Shown: positions 8,157-15,545 of the stretch, piece after piece | Layout of the letters: each line of letters begins with the position of its first letter | Position numbering within the stretch: the stretch's first letter is position 1 | Assembly (NCBI GenBank): GCA_017640485.1 | Contig: JAEPQP010000013.1 | Coordinates: forward strand, 1-36,448 | Length of the DNA: 36,448 nucleotides | DNA from: Phycisphaerales bacterium | Lineage (GTDB): Bacteria; Planctomycetota; Phycisphaerae; Phycisphaerales; UBA1924 | Reading direction: 5' to 3' | Notes under the pieces: generated by a model | The model's input: the letters and a program-made list of their open reading frames with translations, nothing else | The model's database searches: none | What the model was told of the DNA's origin: nothing | Program-made: the position numbers and the translations under genes

Positions 8157-9554
8157 TTATCCGTCGGCAGGAATCGCCGATGCGCTGTGGTCATCCGTGC
8201 TTGATGCGTGTGAAGCGACACAGCGCGGGAGTTCAACAATCATCGTTGTTCCCTCCTGATGAACGCTGTTGACGCGGATCCCTCCGCCCAACGATCTCGC
8301 GGCGTGTTTCACAATCGCGAGTCCCAGCCCCGTCCCTCGTCGTGCGGTCGATCCGCTGCGGGCTTCATCAACTTGGTAGAAGCGCTCGAAGATCCGCGCT
8401 TGATGTGAGAGCGGAATCCCGACCCCCTCATCGCGCACACCGATCCGCACGCCGAGTGGCTGGTCCAGTCCTTTCGGCAGCGGGGAGTTGGGATCAACCT
8501 CGACTACGATCGGGTCAGCGTGGATGGAGATCGATGTATTCTCGTGCGCAAACTTGGTCGCGTTCCCGATGAGGTTGCGGAGGATCAGTTCCAGGAGCGT
8601 GTCATCGGTCAGGATGGTCGCAGCTTTAGGATCGATCCGTGTATCAATTGTCAATCTGCGCCGCTGACACACACTCAAGAATGGAGATGATGCACGCTCG
8701 ATGATCTCCTCAAGATCAACCTCGATGAGTTGAGTCGGGGTGCTTGGATTCTCGAGCCGAGAGAGATCAAGCAGGTCTTTGACCATCAGGTCGAGTCTCG
8801 TCGCGTTGCTCGAGATCATGCTGATGAGCTTCGGACCCATGACCGGATCGTCTTTGGCGCTGCCCTCGAGGGTCTGGATGGCGCCGAGGATCGAAGCGAT
8901 CGGTGTACGGAGTTCATGACTCGCGTTGGCCGCGAAGTCTGCTTTCAGTGTGACGGACGCGGAGAGTTCGGTGATATCGGTAAAGGTGCACACCGCTCCA
9001 CGAAGATCGGGGTTCGGTTCGGCCGCGACCGCAAACACCCGCATCGATCCCGCCGCGGGCAGCTCGAGCCGAGCATGACCCGATTCACCCGATCGTGCCA
9101 GCAACTCGATTTCCTTGACGGTTGACTGAGTGATCAACGAGTCAAAGTACTCGCCGACGAGTAAGCGACCCGATCCGAGGATGGCGCTCGCGGCTCGGTT
9201 CGCGTGCATGATCTGTCCACGCTCGTTGGTCGCAACAACCGGGACATCCGCGGCTTCGAGAATCGCGCCGATCTGTTTCGTGGTGCGCCGCTCATCCAAT
9301 GCGTTGTTCACAGATCGGCGGGTCCGATCGAGTGCATCATCGAGCGTCGATTGATATCGACGATGAATGAGCCCGAGCCAGATCAACGCAGCGAGCGAGA
9401 TCAGCAGCGCCCAGGCCTGGAAAGCTCCGATGATCAATGATCCCGCGAGGATCGATGCTGGAACGGTCCAGATGTTCAGATCTGCTGAACTCTCCGCTCT
9501 GCCGGGGTCTGGGACGGCGTGTTCTCGGCTGGTTGGCGGGAGGTCGCTGGGCAT
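8157..9554 (-). CDS. PhoR-like sensor histidine kinase
   Basis: Membrane sensor kinase, 465 aa. Two adjacent membrane helices (about residues 30-63) leave almost no periplasmic loop, as in PhoR. A short linker leads to a PAS domain (about 95-195), then the dimerisation domain with the H-box 'ASHELRTPI' and phospho-acceptor His213, then the ATP-binding domain with N-box Asn327/Asn331, G1 'DEGVGI' (Asp375), F-box 'RIFERFYQVD' and G2 'GTGLGLAI'. All catalytic boxes are intact. It follows the PhoB-like regulator gene by 59 bp, in the regulator-kinase order usual for phoBR. No ribosome site is evident before the ATG. Because it lacks a sensory loop, it probably senses through membrane partners, for example a Pst/PhoU system not present in this window. 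Assignment to phosphate is inference. Confidence 0.9.
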   Translation of the reverse strand: MPSDLPPTSREHAVPDPGRAESSADLNIWTVPASILAGSLIIGAFQAWALLISLAALIWLGLIHRRYQSTLDDALDRTRRSVNNALDERRTTKQIGAILEAADVPVVATNERGQIMHANRAASAILGSGRLLVGEYFDSLITQSTVKEIELLARSGESGHARLELPAAGSMRVFAVAAEPNPDLRGAVCTFTDITELSASVTLKADFAANASHELRTPIASILGAIQTLEGSAKDDPVMGPKLISMISSNATRLDLMVKDLLDLSRLENPSTPTQLIEVDLEEIIERASSPFLSVCQRRRLTIDTRIDPKAATILTDDTLLELILRNLIGNATKFAHENTSISIHADPIVVEVDPNSPLPKGLDQPLGVRIGVRDEGVGIPLSHQARIFERFYQVDEARSGSTARRGTGLGLAIVKHAARSLGGGIRVNSVHQEGTTMIVELPRCVASHASSTDDHSASAIPADG

Positions 9555-9613
9555 CTACATATATATAGGTTCGTGGATGGGCAAACCCATGCGTCATTCA
9601 GCCGAGATTCTGC

Positions 9614-10324
9614 TCAGCCGATGCTCGGATCATCCGCTCGGTAGCCCACAGCCCGGACGGTTGAGATCAGATTCGCGTGATCACCCAGTTTCTTTCGAAG
9701 GGCGGTGATGTGGACATCGACCGTGCGGGGCGTGACCGTGACCGCTGGACCGATCGCTCGGCTGATCAACTCCGCTCGGGAAAGGACCTTGCCCTTGGAT
9801 TGTGCGAGTGCCGCGAGGAGTCGAAACTCCGTGATAGTGAGCTGGATCGGTTGGCCCGCGACAGAGACTTGGTGCTCGTGCAGGTTGATCGCGATGGGTC
9901 CGAGCGTGATGCTCGCGTCCATCGTGTTCTCCATTCGTGTGCGACGCGAGAGGGAGTTGATCCGTGCGACGAGGACAGGCATCGAGAACGGCTTGGTGAT
10001 GTAATCGTCTGCACCCGCGTCGAGACCCTCGAGTTCGTGCGCCTCCTCAGCTTTCGCGGTGAGCATGATAATCGGGATCGAAGCGGTTTCGGTCTTGTTT
10101 CGCAGGCGCTTCGCGACTTCGATGCCGTTGAGCTCTGGCATCATGACATCAAGCACCAGAACATCGGGGACGATTGAAGACGCGAGCTCGAGTGCTTGAA
10201 TCCCATCAGCGGCACAGGTGACCTTGTGTCCCGACTGTGTGAGGTTGTATTCGATCAACTCGCGAAGATCAGGTTCATCATCGACGACAAGGATGTGCAT
10301 CGTGTTGCTGTGCGTGCTGGTCAT
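9614..10324 (-). CDS. PhoB/OmpR-type response regulator
   Basis: DNA-binding response regulator, 236 aa. The receiver domain has Asp15/Asp16, phospho-acceptor Asp59 in 'VLVLDVMMPELNG', Thr89 ('MLTAK') and Lys111 ('KPF'). The C-terminal winged helix has the OmpR/PhoB pattern 'TITEFRLLAAL' through 'RTVDVHITALRKKLG' to 'TVRAVGYR'. Such regulators bind as head-to-tail dimers to direct repeats with 11-bp spacing. The ATG at 10324 is taken as start; an internal ATG at 10300 is possible and would remove eight residues that precede the conserved receiver. It is divergent from the large porin gene across a 441-bp control region and upstream of the kinase gene. The porin neighbours resemble phosphate-selective porins, which supports but does not prove a PhoB role. 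Confidence 0.9.
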   Translation of the reverse strand: MTSTHSNTMHILVVDDEPDLRELIEYNLTQSGHKVTCAADGIQALELASSIVPDVLVLDVMMPELNGIEVAKRLRNKTETASIPIIMLTAKAEEAHELEGLDAGADDYITKPFSMPVLVARINSLSRRTRMENTMDASITLGPIAINLHEHQVSVAGQPIQLTITEFRLLAALAQSKGKVLSRAELISRAIGPAVTVTPRTVDVHITALRKKLGDHANLISTVRAVGYRADDPSIG

Positions 10325-10529
10325 GTCGTGGTTCCGGTACAGGCTTTGAACAATGCAGAACTGTACGAGCCATCGGTATTGATCACTGGTCCTCAGATCA
10401 AGAGTTCATGGAATCTAAACATGAGGGCATAGAGGCGAAGCATTCCTGGGTGTTTCAGGATGCGATTTCAGACTCCTTGGCGAGAAATGATTGGTCTTTG
10501 GACGGGCACTTGGGTGAATAAGCGATGAA

Positions 10530-10584
10530 AACTCTCCTGCCAGAGTTGCGCTCGAACCCGCGTTTTTGAGCTTTAAAGCGGGTT
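10530..10584. repeat. Two adjacent inverted repeats upstream of the porin promoter
   Basis: The first is AACTCT (10530-10535) pairing with AGAGTT (10542-10547) over a 6-nt loop. The second is AACCCGC (10555-10561) pairing with GCGGGTT (10578-10584) over a 16-nt loop. No T-run follows in either direction, so these are not typical terminators. They could be a protein-binding region or part of a leader or small RNA. Confidence 0.45.
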
Positions 10585-10653
10585 TGGGATGAAATTATGG
10601 TGAGTGAGGGGATAAAATTGATAGTTAGTGACGACAAAAGGTCGAATAATAAT

Positions 10654-10681
10654 TTGCACTTTGGTTAGTCTGGCCTATAGT
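10654..10681 (+). promoter_or_regulatory. Sigma70-type promoter of the major porin
   Basis: TTGCAC at 10654-10659, a 16-bp spacer and TATAGT at 10676-10681 make a good housekeeping-type promoter. Transcription would start near 10688 and give a leader of about 78 nt before the porin ATG, which has AGGAG 7 nt upstream. The assignment rests on consensus match only. Confidence 0.55.
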
Positions 10682-10765
10682 CGGTCAGCAACAGGTCGTC
10701 AGGTATTCGGCTTGTTCAATGAATAAGACATTTCCAATCACTGCCCAACGAGAAGGAGCACTGAA

Positions 10766-12118
10766 ATGACAAAGACAATTACAACCATCGCATTGGTTAC
10801 CATGAGCGGCTCGGCGCTTGCTCAGTCCGGACTGGACATCGATCGTGCGTACGCAGCTGAGCTGCGTGCAGACGCAAACACCCGCTCGAGCCTCCTCGGT
10901 TCGAACGCTGGTTCACTGGACGCTGAGATCTTCACTCAGTTCCGTTACACCTACAACAGCCGTAGCGAGCGTAACGCAGACCTCGGCGCTGTTGCAGGTC
11001 CAGCAACTCAGTACGGCGACAGCGACGTCACCGTCGGCTTCTCAACCCCACGCACCCAGGTTCGCCTGAGCGGTGGCGTTGAAGGCACCGACATCACCGG
11101 TCACGTCTCGTTTGACTTCGGCGGTGCATTCGATCACGGTGCATCCGGCGCTGCAGGCGGCGACGGTGGTGCAACCCTCCGTGAGGCATACGCAGCATGG
11201 GGCATGGACGACAACTGGACCTTCCTCTTCGGTCAGATGCGCAACCCACTCTTCTACGAGTCAAACGTTGCTCCTGAGCACTCACAAGGTGTTGAGCGTT
11301 CGTTCACCAACTCGTTCTTCGACGTCGGGTTCACCCAAGGCATCGGCCTGAACTACGCAGACGACGAGTGGAAGTTCACCGTTGTTCTCTCAGACGGCGT
11401 TGCAGCAGCAAACACCTACTACACCTCAGGTGTTGAAGCTGACATCTCCCTCACCGGTCGTCTCGACTGGCTCGTCTCAGGCAACTGGGATCAGTTCAAC
11501 GACTTCGCTTCATGGCAGGGCTCAAACTCCGGTCTCCGCATCGGTGCAGGCCTCCACTGGTCACAGCGCGGTGACACCAACCCAACCACCGTTGCATCGC
11601 TGATCCCAGCCGGTGCTCTCGCTGCTGCAGTTGACACCGAAACCGTCACTGCTTGGACCATCGACGCTCAGTACGAAGCTGACGGATGGGGCGTCTTCGC
11701 TGCTTACAACAGCACCAACGTTGATGTGGACTACGTCCCAGCAACCGGTGGTGGTGCAGACATGACCAACGACGGATTCATCCTCCAAGGTAACATGTTC
11801 TTCACCGAGCAGTTCGAAGCATTCGCTCGTTACGACATCCTCTTCCTCGACGACGACGCCAACCTCGGCATCATCGCTGCATCGGACGAAGACAAGTACT
11901 CGACCCTCACCCTCGGTTTCAACTACTACCTCGTCCCAGAGTCACACGCTGCACGCTTCAGCATGGACCTCTCGATCGCTCTTGACGACTCGTCAGGCAT
12001 CGACTCCTACGGCTTCTCGGATGTCCCAACCACCGGCGTCATCGGCGGTGCTTCAGGCGGTACAACCGTTGCTGACGACGAGTTCATGATCCGTGGCCAG
12101 TTCTCGCTCCTCTTCTGA
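10766..12118 (+). CDS. Outer-membrane porin, OprO/OprP-like, highly expressed type
   Basis: Predicted beta-barrel porin of 450 aa. It has a cleavable signal peptide ending 'SGSALAQ', long alternating amphipathic strands such as 'FTQFRYTYNSRSE' and 'DDEWKFTVVLSDG', and ends in Phe ('GQFSLLF'), the usual BAM signal. The overall pattern resembles the phosphate-selective porin O/P family, but the pore specificity cannot be read from sequence. The codon use is striking: Ala is nearly all GCT/GCA, Val GTT/GTC, Pro CCA and Arg CGT/CGC, whereas neighbouring genes use GCG and CCG heavily. That points to very strong expression, consistent with the good promoter, AGGAG site and strong terminator around it. 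A paralogue follows at 12345-13553. It is divergent from the PhoB-like regulator gene, a possible controller. Confidence 0.85.
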   Translation: MTKTITTIALVTMSGSALAQSGLDIDRAYAAELRADANTRSSLLGSNAGSLDAEIFTQFRYTYNSRSERNADLGAVAGPATQYGDSDVTVGFSTPRTQVRLSGGVEGTDITGHVSFDFGGAFDHGASGAAGGDGGATLREAYAAWGMDDNWTFLFGQMRNPLFYESNVAPEHSQGVERSFTNSFFDVGFTQGIGLNYADDEWKFTVVLSDGVAAANTYYTSGVEADISLTGRLDWLVSGNWDQFNDFASWQGSNSGLRIGAGLHWSQRGDTNPTTVASLIPAGALAAAVDTETVTAWTIDAQYEADGWGVFAAYNSTNVDVDYVPATGGGADMTNDGFILQGNMFFTEQFEAFARYDILFLDDDANLGIIAASDEDKYSTLTLGFNYYLVPESHAARFSMDLSIALDDSSGIDSYGFSDVPTTGVIGGASGGTTVADDEFMIRGQFSLLF

Positions 12119-12160
12119 GTTTGCGAACCTGATTACGATCAACATCTCATGATGTAAATG

Positions 12161-12194
12161 CAGGAGGGACCCTCGGGTCCCTCCTGTTCTTTTT
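12161..12194 (+). terminator. Rho-independent terminator of the major porin
   Basis: CAGGAGGGACC (12161-12171) pairs with GGTCCCTCCTG (12176-12186) across a 4-nt loop. The 11-bp GC-rich stem is followed by TTCTTTTT. It lies 42 bp after the porin stop and separates the two porin transcripts. Confidence 0.9.
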
Positions 12195-12344
12195 GTGTCA
12201 ACAAGGATCAGTATGAAGAGGGAATCAGAGCAAGACCAGCGGTCCATGTGTTAGCGTATATTTATATTTGTAAAGCTGAACACTCCGATCCAAGAGACTA
12301 AAAACGATTGTCTGAAACAATCACCCCTCACAGGAGTCTGAAAA

Positions 12345-13553
12345 ATGAAACTCGCTAAGTCTGCTGCTTGCAGCGCGGCTGTTGTCTCGTTGACATCATT
12401 TGCAGCACACGCTGGTTCGGAAGGTAGTCTGCACGACCTCGCGGCAGCCATCCGCGCCGATTCGATGAACTACTCATCGTTCTCACCGTTGCCTGAACGG
12501 ATTAAAACTTCTGTCCAGATCCAGTTCCGCTACAACTACAACCAGCGCGGATCAGAGAGCACCACCTTCGCTGGGATGCCGGACAACGATGTCACCGTGG
12601 GTTTCACGAGCCGTCGCACCAAGTTCGGTGTCGAGGCAAAGGTCACCGACGACATCACGGGGAAGGTCAAGTTCGCGTTTAGTCAATCGTCCGGAGCCGC
12701 AGGTCTCGAGGATAGCTACCTCAAGTGGAAACTCTCAGACACGGTGAGTATCAAAGCCGGTCAGTACAAGATTGCACTGCTCCGTGAGGAGAACATCTCC
12801 TCAACCAGACAGCTCGCGACCGATCGCTCATCAGTCAACGAGCTCTACAACCAAGACTTCAATCAAGCGATCGAGTTGATCATCACCGAAGATGACTGGC
12901 GCTTCATCGGGAGCGTAAACGATGGATTCCGTTCACGGAACACCTACTTCACTTCCGGAACCGAAGCAGACATCGCGTTTACCGCTCGCGGCGAACTCAA
13001 GTTCGGAGAAGCAGGATGGTCCAAGTACAAGCAGTTCACCTCGTTCCGTGGCGCTGAGGGCGGGTTCATGCTCGGCGGAGCGGTTCACCACCAGGTCATG
13101 GGCAACACCAACCCATCAACGACTCCAGACACGAGCATGACCACTGGGACCATCGACGCATCAGTCCTCGGTGACGGCTGGAACCTGTACGCCGCGGGTG
13201 TGTGGCGCAACACTGACACAGGCACCATGACCCTGACCGACGCGGGATACATCGTCCAAGGCGGTCTCTTCGTGTCCGATCAGAACGAGCTCTTCGGACG
13301 CTGGGATCTGATCACCCCGTCGGACGAAAACCCGGTCGTCGTTGGAACAAGCGGATCCGAAGATTTCAATGTCTTCACCTTCGGATGGAACCACTATGTC
13401 ATCCCAGAGTCACACGCCGCGAAGTTCACGCTCGAGGCGCAGGTCTACCCGGATGCAACCACCGAATCAATCGTGAGCATCCGAGGCAATATCCTGCCCG
13501 ACTCTACCGGCGATCAGTTCGCCATCACCGCTCAGTTCCAGGTCTTGTTCTAA
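12345..13553 (+). CDS. Second outer-membrane porin, paralogue of the first
   Basis: Porin of 402 aa with a signal peptide (cleavage after 'FAAHA'), repeated amphipathic beta strands and a terminal Phe ('FQVLF'). It shares clear segments with the preceding porin: 'DNDVTVGFTSRRTKFG', 'RNTYFTSGTEADI' against 'ANTYYTSGVEADI', and 'VIPESHAAKF' against 'LVPESHAARF'. The two are therefore an old tandem duplication. Its codon use is less biased than that of its neighbour, so it is probably the less-expressed or conditional copy. The leader contains a small hairpin, GATTGT/ACAATC (12306-12322), just before the ribosome site (AGGAG, 8 nt before ATG). TATATT at 12263-12268 could be a -10 box but no -35 is convincing. 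Its own terminator follows at 13583-13617. Confidence 0.83.
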   Translation: MKLAKSAACSAAVVSLTSFAAHAGSEGSLHDLAAAIRADSMNYSSFSPLPERIKTSVQIQFRYNYNQRGSESTTFAGMPDNDVTVGFTSRRTKFGVEAKVTDDITGKVKFAFSQSSGAAGLEDSYLKWKLSDTVSIKAGQYKIALLREENISSTRQLATDRSSVNELYNQDFNQAIELIITEDDWRFIGSVNDGFRSRNTYFTSGTEADIAFTARGELKFGEAGWSKYKQFTSFRGAEGGFMLGGAVHHQVMGNTNPSTTPDTSMTTGTIDASVLGDGWNLYAAGVWRNTDTGTMTLTDAGYIVQGGLFVSDQNELFGRWDLITPSDENPVVVGTSGSEDFNVFTFGWNHYVIPESHAAKFTLEAQVYPDATTESIVSIRGNILPDSTGDQFAITAQFQVLF

Positions 13554-13582
13554 ACCATCGACTCAGATCACAGTTGATCAAA

Positions 13583-13617
13583 AACAAGCCCGCTTGATCG
13601 CGGGCTTGTTTGTTTTT
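13583..13617. terminator. Two-way terminator between second porin and argS
   Basis: AACAAGCCCGC (13583-13593) pairs with GCGGGCTTGTT (13600-13610) over a 6-nt loop. TGTTTTT follows on the plus strand, and the minus strand has a T-run after the stem too. It sits between the convergent ends of the porin (13553) and argS (13631) and can serve both. Confidence 0.9.
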
Positions 13618-13630
13618 GGTGTGTGCTAAA

Positions 13631-15505
13631 TCACATCCGATCGACGGTTGGGATCCCGAGTGTTTTGCAGCTATCCTCGAGGACCCGCAGTGCGAGCATG
13701 CTCAAGCGGAGCCGTCCGTCGCGTTGTGATGCTTCGACGCCCTCCTTGAGGACCGGGCACTGCTCGTAGAACTTCGCGAAGAGCGACGCGAGCTCGTAGA
13801 GGTAGCCGCACAACCGGTGCGGCTCATGACTCGAACCCGCGGCACTGAGAATCGACGGGTACCGCAGCACCATCAACGCCATCGCCCGTTCGGCTGGTTC
13901 ATTGAGCGAGAACGGAGCGTCCGCTGCCGCGTTCAGATCCACGCCCTTCTCCTCCGCTTTGCGGAGCATGTTCTTGATGCGAGCGATCGCGTAGAGCATG
14001 TACGGGCCGGTATCGCCCTCAAAAGCAAGCATCGTGTCGAAACGGAATGCGTAATCCTTGATCCGCTCGGTTGAGAGGTCCGCGTACTTCACCGCCGCCA
14101 TCGCGACGGCTTCGCTGATCGCGTCCCGCTCGTCCTGAGGCATTTCGGGGTTCTTCTCCGCGACGGATGCGGATGCACGCATGACTGCCTCATCCAGCAG
14201 GTCGCTGAGATTCAGGTTCTCACCAGAGCGGGACTTCAGCGGCTTGTTGTCCTCGCCGAGGATCGTCCCGAACATCGCGTGGACGAGCGTCGCGTCGCTT
14301 CCAGAAGCGGTCTTGTCGTACCCCGCTTTATGAGCCGCGGCGAACACCTGCTTAAAGTGCAGCGATTGACGAGAATCGACGCAGTAGACGACCTCGTCAC
14401 CCCCGAGCTTTCCGACGCGTCGTTTGATCGCAGCAAGATCGGTTGTTGCGTACAAGAACCCGCCGTCGCGTTTGCGGATGATCGTGGGTTCCTTGATCCC
14501 CTCGCAGCGGACCACGAGCGCCCCATCGTCTTCGACCGCGATGTTGCGGTCGATGAGATCTTGGACCAGCGGTGCGAGCTCGTCGCGGTATGTGGATTCC
14601 CCGGCGCTGTGCTCGTCGGTGATGTTCGCGTGCAGACGCTTGCAGGTCGCGAGGCACGCGGTCATTGTGATGTCATAGATGAGCTGCCAGATCCGGACGG
14701 AGTCTGCATCACCCGACTGGAGCGCGACGAGCCGGGACTTGGACTTCTCCATCGCAGCTTCAGCATCCGCGATCCGTTCGCTGAGCTCGATCTCTGCTTT
14801 GACATGCCCCCCGACTTTCTTGATGATCTCGAGGGCGCGTGTCTCGGCTTTGCATTTCGCTTGTGCCCTTTTGTAGATCGTGTTGAGTTCCGCGAGCGAG
14901 ACTTTGGAGATGTCTGTGCCTTCTGCTTCCATCACACTGAGCTGCTCAACGACCATCGCGATCGGGAGCCCCCAGTCCCCGACATGGCTCTGCCGCTTCA
15001 CCTCGTGCCCGAGCCGCTCTTGGATGCGTGCGATCGCGTCGCCGATCACGGTTGAGCGGAGGTGTCCCACATGCATCTGCTTCGCGAGGTTGACGCCGCA
15101 GACATCGACGATGATCGTTTTGGGATCCGCCGGGACGCTGATCCCCAGCTGGTCGGAGTCCATCGCATCGAGCGCGGTCCCCAACGCTTCTTGGAGCAGC
15201 GAGACATTGATGAACCCGGGCCCCGCGATCGATTCTTCGGTCAATGGCTGCGCGATCCCAGAGACATCAATCGCTTCCACGATTTTGGCCGCGAGCTCGC
15301 GGGGCTTCATCCCGATCTGTTTCGCGATCGGCATCGCACAGTTCGACTGAAAGTCCCCGAGCTTGGGCTGACGCGACGGACCAATGTGCGCTTTGACTTG
15401 GCTCTCAGGGAGATCAGGAGCAACCGCGCGGATCGCGTCGCAGAACCGGTCATCGAGTGCTTGTGCTGGGTCGAGAATCGTCTTGGGATCGTTCGTGGTA
15501 TTCAT
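13631..15505 (-). CDS. argS: Arginyl-tRNA synthetase
   Basis: Class I aminoacyl-tRNA synthetase charging tRNA-Arg. The N-terminal additional domain (about 1-120) is followed by the catalytic Rossmann fold with the HIGH-type signature 'MHVGHLRST' (His145-His148). ArgS commonly lacks a canonical KMSKS, and here 'KPLKSRSG' at about 421-428 stands in its place. The C-terminal DALR anticodon-binding domain includes 'MALMVLRYPSILSAA'. At 624 aa it is a little longer than the usual 550-600. The ATG at 15505 is chosen because the family N-terminus begins there; an open frame reaches 15649 but overlaps the upstream transporter gene. GGGGAG lies just before the ATG, closer than normal. It follows the symporter gene by 40 bp on the same strand, so read-through is likely. 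Confidence 0.95.
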   Translation of the reverse strand: MNTTNDPKTILDPAQALDDRFCDAIRAVAPDLPESQVKAHIGPSRQPKLGDFQSNCAMPIAKQIGMKPRELAAKIVEAIDVSGIAQPLTEESIAGPGFINVSLLQEALGTALDAMDSDQLGISVPADPKTIIVDVCGVNLAKQMHVGHLRSTVIGDAIARIQERLGHEVKRQSHVGDWGLPIAMVVEQLSVMEAEGTDISKVSLAELNTIYKRAQAKCKAETRALEIIKKVGGHVKAEIELSERIADAEAAMEKSKSRLVALQSGDADSVRIWQLIYDITMTACLATCKRLHANITDEHSAGESTYRDELAPLVQDLIDRNIAVEDDGALVVRCEGIKEPTIIRKRDGGFLYATTDLAAIKRRVGKLGGDEVVYCVDSRQSLHFKQVFAAAHKAGYDKTASGSDATLVHAMFGTILGEDNKPLKSRSGENLNLSDLLDEAVMRASASVAEKNPEMPQDERDAISEAVAMAAVKYADLSTERIKDYAFRFDTMLAFEGDTGPYMLYAIARIKNMLRKAEEKGVDLNAAADAPFSLNEPAERAMALMVLRYPSILSAAGSSHEPHRLCGYLYELASLFAKFYEQCPVLKEGVEASQRDGRLRLSMLALRVLEDSCKTLGIPTVDRM

Positions 15506-15545
15506 GCTCCCCGATGGTAGGGGGGCACTCGATTTTGATCCGAGA

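Larger units (their letters stand above)
10325..10765. other. 441-bp divergent control region between response regulator and porin
   Basis: No convincing gene lies here; a 60-codon leftward frame at 10455-10637 has no ribosome site or recognisable product. The region is A/T-richer than its flanks. It holds two hairpin-forming repeats (10530-10547 and 10555-10584), a good rightward promoter (10654-10681) and the porin leader. I searched for TGTGAC or CTGTCA direct repeats at 11-bp spacing and found no clear array; GGTC-type half repeats around 10684-10698 are too weak to call. The leftward promoter of the regulator gene must also lie here but I cannot place it. Confidence 0.6.

Noticed and set aside
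10540-10570. tRNA T-arm-like sequence (GGTTCGAGC on the minus strand)
   Set aside because: The flanking bases do not form a T stem or acceptor stem and no cloverleaf can be built, so it is not called as a tRNA or remnant.
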